From Acridotheres tristis (taxonomy: Eukaryota > Chordata > Aves > Passeriformes > Sturnidae): a stretch of 64,000 nt of DNA. Position 1 is the first letter of the stretch, and every line of letters begins with the position of its first letter. The notes below the pieces were generated by a model that had not been told where the DNA came from, made no database searches, and saw only the letters and a list, made by a program, of their open reading frames with translations. Both the position numbers and the translations under genes were made by a program. Location: the NCBI GenBank assembly GCA_037013685.1, contig CM072894.1, forward strand, positions 29,387,529 to 29,451,528. The letters are read 5' to 3'. This document shows positions 53,201 to 62,200 of the stretch, piece by piece.

Positions 53201-56200
53201 ACCATGTCCTATTTTTGTTCTTACCATTTGCAATGTTATCTTCAATCATAAGGAATTTAAAGAAGGATGTTCTTCTAAAATTAGCCTCTGTAAATTAATT
53301 GACGAGTGAAATACTTAATATTTTATTATAATACTTGTTTTGCTAACTGCCTTATTAGACTTTCCATAGTTACACAGAAGAAAACCATAAAGCAGCTTGG
53401 TTATTTGGTGTGGAAATGGCTGTGGTTTAGTGCCATGGTGCTTCTGTGCAAGTCTTGAATTGCCCTGACTTATTTGGAGAAGTATAAAATGGGACTCATT
53501 CTTAGCCTGGTGTGAAACTAGGCCAGTACAACCAGGCTAGAAAAGTTTGAGCAATTTAGTAGAGATTCTGTCCAATAAGTCACCATTCTGTTGGCCTCTA
53601 TTTTGTAAAAGCTATTGTTTATTCTGGGACTTTATACCTAAAAGATCAGGTGGTAAATGTTTGCTGTCAGTAATTAAATATTCAGTCAGAATTCTTGCAG
53701 TCAGATGCAAGAGTAGCTGACAGGAAAAGAGTGTTTGTTATGCTTGGCCTGCTGTTTGACAGACAACCATTATGAACAGCTCAGATATTCTCTGTTCTCC
53801 ATTACAGGTGTAATTAGTGTGAATATAGAATCCAACTCTTTTTTTTTTTTCCTCTTTCATAACAGTTGCAAGCTAAATGTGCTGATCTGCAGGCGAAATG
53901 TACCGAAGCAAAAAAGACATTAACAGAGGTAATTTTGTTTTTTTCTGTGCTGTTTGTAGCTGAAACTTTTTGAGAAATTCTGTGTGTGACAGGATGTATT
54001 AAACAGTGAAGGTGTTTGTCAGCTTAACTCACTGATTTCATGGTGTGGGAAAGTCAATTTATTATTTATCAGTTTATTATCAATTTATTACTAATTGTAA
54101 CCCTTAGGTTAAGAGTTACAGTGAGAAGCTGGATAAGGAATTGGCAGCCTTAGAAACAATAGAATCCCAAGCAGATTCTAGGTAAGTTTTGTCCTTTGTT
54201 ACCTTTTAAATTAAGAAAAATAATGGTTTTTGCTTTTTCAACCTAAACAAATAACTAAAATTTAAAAATTTAATAATTCTCCCACTTGCTTTCCACAGAC
54301 AGGGAAATATTACAATAGGATTCAGTCAGAATGAAAAGTGTCAGTCTGTAGTTCAAAATCAGGTGTTTAAAGCAGAAGAACCCCAGACACGTCTGACAAG
54401 TAGATGAGGCCTTCTTGATTTATTTTGTTCCTATTTGAAGCCTTCATCTCATATAAATAGAAGTCTCTCAAAGCATTCACTGTAATGAGATTAAAACATA
54501 GGAAAGCCATCAGAATAATACACCCAGTGTAACACTCCATCTTTTTGACCTTGGTATATCAGTGCTGATATGTGGGGTTTTAATTTACCCAGGTTTTATT
54601 GTAAATTTATTTAGAACTAAGCTTGTTTTAATATATATTAATTCTCCATCTGTTTAAATTAGAAACTAAAACTCTAACATAGTTTACTGGATCTTCAAAT
54701 TTAGCATATTGCAGAGTCTGCGAGCACTGGTGGCCATGAATGAAAACCTAAAAAGCCAGGAGCAAGAGTTCAAAGCACATTGTAGGGTAAGTTCCAATGT
54801 CTCCTGGAAGGATTCATATAAGACCTAGTAAAAAAGCATTTTACAGGTGTGTTGTTGTGCTGTGTGTCCCTGTCTGTCATCTGTCCCACACCCCCAGCCT
54901 CCAGGTTTATACTGGATATTAGCCCCTGGAGCAGGGAGGAGTGAGGAAGGATCTGAGTTGGTGTGGCTTCCTCAGTAGAGGGCAGGTCCTAGACAGCACC
55001 CCTGCCTTGTGCTGCTCAGAGCTGGGGCTCCTGTGGCTCCTCTCCCTCCCATTCCCATTCTGCTCAAGTGTGAGTGTGGGGTTGGGCTGTACTGGACACC
55101 CACCTGTGCTGTCACAGCCTGACATGGATCATCTCTCCTCAGTGACCTGAGGGGTGCCAAAGAGGAGGGGTCAGCAAGGCCCCAACCTTTGGAGCAAGCC
55201 ACCAAAAGAGACAAGAAGGAGATGGAGCTGTTGCAGTTTTCAGAGCATGTTTGAGTTTTACTGCTTAAGTGCTGTTTGGTGTCTTGCTACTGTTGTGTTA
55301 ATGGACTGCCCAGAGATTGGATCAGAGAGAATTGTTTTCATCTCCTTCTGTTCAAACAATAGCGGATGGAATTTAATAGAATGAAAATAATTAGTGTTCT
55401 AAGGCCTAGACTTAGTATAGAACCTTGTTTTCCCACTCATACTCCTTTGGAAAGCTCTGAAGGATTGTACTGGAAACCTCCTTGCAAAGAACTTTAGGTT
55501 CATTCATTTCTCCAAATGCCATACATCACTTGCCCATGTCACACTGTTCTGTTGTTGCTTTGCTTCTTCAGTTTCATTTTCCATGTCACTCATTATTTGT
55601 CTTAGCTGGATCTGGTATATTTGCAAGTAAGAAATAAATCTGTTCCAGTGTTTGATAAAACCAGACAGTTTAATGTAATGAATATTAATGTATGCCTTAC
55701 CCTTAAGCAGGGAATGCTGTTTAATCTTCCAAATTTAAATATGTGTGTATGGTCAGCTCTGGAATTTTGTTAGAAGTGTTTGTTGTCAAGATCCTTCTCC
55801 TCTCTTAAGAGAAGAGGTCTCAGTTTAAAAAAAATGAACTTTTGTTTGTTTTAAAGGAAGAAATGGAAAGACTACAACAAAATATTGAGAGTTTGAAAGC
55901 TGAAGCAGTGGAAAATGGGGAGGAACAGGTAATAGCAAAAGTCTAAGTCCTTATTTTCAAATTGCATTTTGAAATGTTTAAGTCTTTCTTTTAAGTCTTT
56001 GGGACATTTTTGTAAGCATGAAAGTATCTGCTGAAATATCTAAAAAGCTCTGTAAAGCCACAGTTCAGGCTAATAATCTTAGAAATACAGGAATCTGAAA
56101 ACAGCAACAGCATTATCTGTTATTTTTGCAGAGTCCATGGGGCTCTGCTCATAGCTGCTTTTGTGCCTTTTACTTGTTTCTTTGTAGTACCAGAGAAGAG

Positions 56201-59200
56201 TCTCTGGGTGTTGTGCTAAGAGCTGTGCATACCTCTGACAGAAAGAGATCTTCCTCAGAAAGAATGTCTGGTTTGGTTGGTTTTTTATTAGAAGCGGAGT
56301 TATCTGAAGGATGAAAGCACTGCATGCAGTGAGCAGCTGTCAGAAGTTAGGCTTTAACACAAATGCATCCAGTCTGATGGCAATGAATAATGAATGAACA
56401 GAAAAGGAAGAGCTTCAATGACTCTACTTTCAGTGGGTAAACATTTGATGCATTCATGCCTCTGGAACAAGGCAGATTACAACTTCCATGATGCTGCTGT
56501 CCTCTACACAGCACGAAAAAATTAAAGTGCAAACCAAAATCTTAAATCTTTTAGCAAGAAAAAGTTACCTTGAAATCCACACTGCAGTAAGTCTAGAACA
56601 CATGCTGTGTTCTGTTTAGGTGCCTTGTTTATTCCTAACCCCACCACTGAATCAAAGTATAAACACTCAGACAAGGAGTACTGACAATCTTTGGATTTGT
56701 ATCTTCTTTTAAAGTGTGACTGTTGTAAAACAGTGCAAAAACTATTGATATTTTAAAAATCAAAATATTTAAAGTTAACAGCTATCTAAATGCCCTTGTT
56801 TACAGCACATGATGTCAGGCTTTTAATACAGATAATGAATTATTATATTTAAAAACCCCAAACAACAAAGGGTGGTGTTATTGTGGGAGCCAAAGATAGG
56901 CAAAACCAGGAAGCAAACCCCATCTGCCCATTTTTACACTGCAGCTCTCATATGCTACTGTAATACACAATTGTTTTGGATTCTCAACTTCCAGGAGCCA
57001 AATAAGATTATAGAACAGCAGTACAAAGCTGAGAAAGAGAAACTTCAGAAGATCCGCCTGCTACTGGTGAGTAACTCTTGGTGTTCTTACTTGTACAAAA
57101 TTGTTGATGTTTTATCTTGTAACTTCTAATACTTTGTTTCATTGTTCTAATTTTAACAAGTGTTTTTGTCACAAATCAATTGCAAAAAAAAAAAATTGAT
57201 CCTCAGCCAATGCTTTTTGTTTTTAAAATCAATTATTTAATAACAAAGTATTGCTTGGGGGGCTTCATCCATTTTAAGAAGAGAACAAGAAGAGGCTTTG
57301 TTTTCTCCCCTCCTAACTTTCTATTCAGGCACGAAGAAACAGAGAAATAGCCATTTTACAACGCAAGATTGATGAAGTACCCAGCCGAGCTGAGCTCACA
57401 CAGTATCAGAAGAGATTTATTGAACTTTACAGTCAGGGTATGTATATCAAGCAGGACCATCCTGCTGAAGGCTGAAGCCCTGAAAGGAGGGCAGTTGCAT
57501 TGTAAGCATATGGCACGTAACAACAGCACCTACTAATTTGGTGGTATTTTAAAGGTTTTTGGTATTCATGTACACATAATATTTTCGAGGTTTCTCGAGG
57601 CTGGGCTTTAAGAATTTTCCTGAAATTCAGTGTGCAAGATTTCTGGACTAAATTTTGTCTGTAGCAGAGCAGGTTCTGTCATTTAGGTTAATGACCAGTA
57701 TGTTTTGAAAGTCCTTACTATACCATTTACAAATGAGGTTGCTGTAAGTTTGAATCGTGTTTAATTAATTTGCCTTACCATTAGATTGCTTTTATTGTTT
57801 CCACTGACATGCCATAACTGGTTCTGAACCAAAGAATGTCAAGAACTACAAAGTAAAAACAGTCATTTGAAGAGATTGGTTTCTTTCATTTTTTATTAAC
57901 ACAATCCTGCAATATCTTGGTGGGTGCAGAATACAAATTATCTTTAGCTGTTATGATCAGAAATTATAAAATAGGAAAAGATGCAAATAGAATAAAATTT
58001 CAAAGTTGTTTCATTATACTGATAACAGACCAGTATGCTTACTGGTGTATATTTAACTAGCTTGTGTGTTAGTCTAAGGAAACCTAGCTAATGATTCAGA
58101 GATGCTCTGCATTTATTAAATGTGTGTGTGAACCAAGCTCTGGAAGGGTGAGCAGTTCCAAACTGGTTATCTGAGTGTGATCCAAATCCCTTGTCCTGGT
58201 GAGGCCTCTCCAGTGGCACAGTCCTGTGCTGTCCTCCACGTGTATTGTCTAACTCAATACATGGAACAGGTCCAGTACTTCTTCTCTCCCCTTTGCTGTG
58301 CCATGCAGTTTATTTAATCAAGTCCAGCTATAACGAACTGTATTGTTTTTCATTAAATTTTCTGCACGTTCTCTGTCATGTCTAATGCCAAGTCTCTGGT
58401 CAGTGCTACCTACTCAGAAGATGGAGCTTCCTTTATATCTAAAGTACAGAGTGACCAGCATCAAAGAGACTTGTGTAGCTTTGAATTTTATGGGAATTTG
58501 TTTTCTAAAGTACAAAGTGTGAGTAGTATCTCAGGATAACACACTGCTCAGTCATGGTTGGGAACCTGTGTGATACAGGCTAAGCTTCTAGAGAAATGAG
58601 ATGGAACTCTCTAGACAGTTTTTCTGTGAATTGTGATATTTTTGGAGGTTTTTAGAGGCTTTTCATTTAGCCATATTCAGGTGACCTTCAGTTGCCAAAA
58701 CATGTTTTTTTTGAACTTTGCTTTAAGGGGTTAGAGGACAATCTTCAGCACTAACTTCAAACCTTAGTGATTTTGTGATTTTTGTACCAGAATCCTTTTC
58801 AGTCACAATATTCAGTGTTTTGGTTTTGACCTAACTGAACCTCTTCCACTGAAAACATTCAAGAGAATCAATGAGCCATTTAGTTCCCTCTTCTCCCTTT
58901 GTCTGTTTTACTCTGCATGGGTTCTGGTGTGTGCCCATAAGGCAGTCTTGTGACTACCAGAGCTGCTGGACGAACAGAAAGAGTTCTATGAAGGAAATGG
59001 TTTGGGAAGAGCCTCTTATATTTGGCAGCAGTTCTGCAAATCCCAGACTAATGAGCATGATTTCACCAATGCTTATCATTTTTAACCCATACATTTTTTC
59101 CAGCTTCTGGTTTCTAAGCAGAATTACTTTTGCTGCCTGTTGAACTCTTTCCTTGGGAGTCACAAATATATTGGATTTCCTTAGGCATTGAAGAACTAAA

Positions 59201-62200
59201 GACAAGAGGAACACTCAGCAGATTTTAGTATCATCTTGTAGGCCCAAGGGGATGGCATGTCTGAGCCTTGCCTTCCCAGCTGAGCTCTGACCAACATCTG
59301 CTGGAACCACCTAAACCAGAAAGCATTATTTAGTTCTGCACCACGCATAGATTATAAGAAGATAAAAAGACTTTAAAGCAGCAAAAGCTTTGTTGAGCAT
59401 CTTGCACATGTGTAGCTTGACATTTATAGTCTAATGCACTTTTTTTCACATACTACTACCAAGATTATTTGCTCTTCCCTGTCGAGCCTTGCCCCTCCAA
59501 AACCACAGGCAAGGTCCCTGTGAGCAGCACAGCTGCCTGGGTGGTGTCAGGGTAAGGCTTGAGGAGGAAGCAGGAACAGGCAGCTGATGGTGCCAATGCG
59601 TGTTGGCAGAAAGGGCTGTCAGCAGTTGGGGCTTAATTTAGACACTGAGCTGTGTTGTTCTTGTTAGAGATGATAGCTGGAAACCCTGCTGAGAGAAACT
59701 CTGGAAGGATGTTCTCTCTGCATGTACATTAGTGTGTTCCATTATTGATAGTGGAAAATATGTTATATAAAGCCTACAGGGTATTTTTACAGATTCCATT
59801 TTACCTCATATTCTTTTATTATTCTACCCCCTTTTTTTGTTTGCAGTCTCAGCAACTCACAAAGAAACAAAGCAGTTTTTTACTCTTTATAATACACTGG
59901 ATGATAAGAAAGTATATTTGGAAAAGGAGGTAAGGAAATTTTATTGCTATTTTCTAAGTATTTGGTCTGTGGGGAAGGAAATAAGTTTTTGCTTGGCTTT
60001 CACCATATTCAGTCCTAACAGAGCAGAGTTACTGGTCCTTGTAAACAAAAATGGAACAACTGATTCATAAGAATATTTGTAATCTTGGAGGGGAAATGGT
60101 CTGTGTTGTAAAAGAATTGCTGTTAGTGCAGCATATTTAAACCACTCACTGTGTTCTTGAAACATGAGTAACATTTGATCAGCAAATATCTCTGTCTTGC
60201 TATCACAGCACCAAATCACCCTTTTTTCTCCTTTTAGTCAATACCTTTTATTATGAACTCAGACCACAGCAAATTCCACTGCTCTCTGGGTCTGAGCTGC
60301 CTACACTTAATTTGCTGGTGATTTTACTGGGTCAGAAGAGTAGTTTTGATGAAAGAATATTTTTCCCCTCTTCTTTCCCATATATATAGCCATCACTTCT
60401 TTTTTGGGCATAACTGAGTGATTTCAGTCTTCTTTTTTTGCAATGACAAGTGTCTGATTTCAGTAAAGATGAAGAAATAGGAGGAAACAGGAGGAGATTA
60501 AAATTACAACTTTAAAATACAAAAGGTTTTGATACCTCAGGTTTCTCTGTTTATTTGAATAAAAAAAGAACAGATTAGTGAGTTTTGCATTACTTAGATA
60601 TATTTCTTCAGTTTGTGAGACAAGCAGTCATCAAATTTCTGACTATGTAAAGACACTTTCCAGTGTCCTTTCACATCCTGTTTTGGAGATCAGGAGCAGC
60701 CATTTCCTTCCCTTAAGCAGCTGATTCTAATCCACATTAGGTAGTTTTCATTTTAAAAGTCATACACCATATTTAAAACAATGCATGAAGTAGAAGCTAT
60801 ATTACTTAACATTAGCTTCTCCCCTACATTAGCATTTAATACAGATTTATTTTGGGGGGGGGGTTGTTTTATCTTTGGTTTCTTTTTTTTTTGAGGACAA
60901 ACCTTAAAATTTAAAAATTGTACAGAGACTGGTTTTGAAATGGAGACATAAAAAGCAGATTATCGAGAATCTAGAAACTGAATATAAAACACATTTATTT
61001 CACTGTTGTATAAACTGAGAGTACTCTTACCAAAATAATTCAATGCCTTTTGGGGGTTCACAGGAAGAATTCTGAATGTCTTCTAATGCCATCTTAACTT
61101 AGTTAAAAGTATAGTATCACTAAGATTTCCTTGAGATGCATTTAATATTAGAATCAAGGTTTCAGCAAGTAAATATTGTCTAATAGGGTATTAAAAATGT
61201 CTTTGGCATCTATACCTCTCAAAGACTTCTGGAATATGCTTGCACTTTGTCTTGTTCCTGGGTTTTGGGGAGAATTTTTCCCCTTTTTCCTCCCCAAACC
61301 AGCCTTTTGTAAAATACACTGAGCATCATTGCTTTGAAACAACAATAGTAAGAATTGTTGTACAGTTGAATTTTGGCTATGAGGGTTTTATTTCTGACCA
61401 TCATCTTTGTGATGATGGTTCATATTTAACCCTATTTTGAGAAAGATGCATTTTTTTGAAAGGCTTTAAAAGTATTTTCTTTCATAATGTTTTTCAGTGT
61501 TGGGGTGTGTATGCTGATTCACTGCAGTGTGACACATCCACACTCTCCCTATGCAGTGGTTGTGCAGCACTGCTGTGCAGGGTTACTTTTCCTGGCTTGA
61601 ATGTGTTGTGGTATAAACTGTAATTATGTTCTCAAGCACAGGCTTAGTTGGAAGTATCTTGAGGCAGGGATGTGAACATGGCAAATATTGATGAGTAATG
61701 CAGTAATTTCTCTGCTGTAAATGACAGGAATAAATGACAGGAATTATTAAGCAACTTGGCTGCTCGGGAGTCTGCTCAGAATTTGTTTCAGTTTTCCAAG
61801 AGAAGGTCAGGAATACCTGCAGATTCTGCCATGCCTGCTTCCTGGCTTATTGCTATCTCATTCAGGTGGAAGACTTTAGATTTAGAAGAGACGAGTTCAG
61901 CTTTCTGTGGCAGTGGGGCAGGTGATTCTCTTTGCAGCCCTTGGGTTTGCTTAGTGCAGAACTCTTCAAATACTCATCAAAAGGAGAAACTGCTCAGAAG
62001 GCTTAACCACAGGAGACTTGCAAGATGTATTCAAAGCTGAGAGAAAGGATCACATTAATTACCAGTTGTTGAATTTTAATGCTCTCAGCAATATGTTAAA
62101 AACAGGAAAAATCAAAGGCAGTTACATAGGATGTATTCCATATAGTTTTATTAGTTGGGTGAATTTATACAAGCAGCAAAATATACCTGGGATGTTGTTA

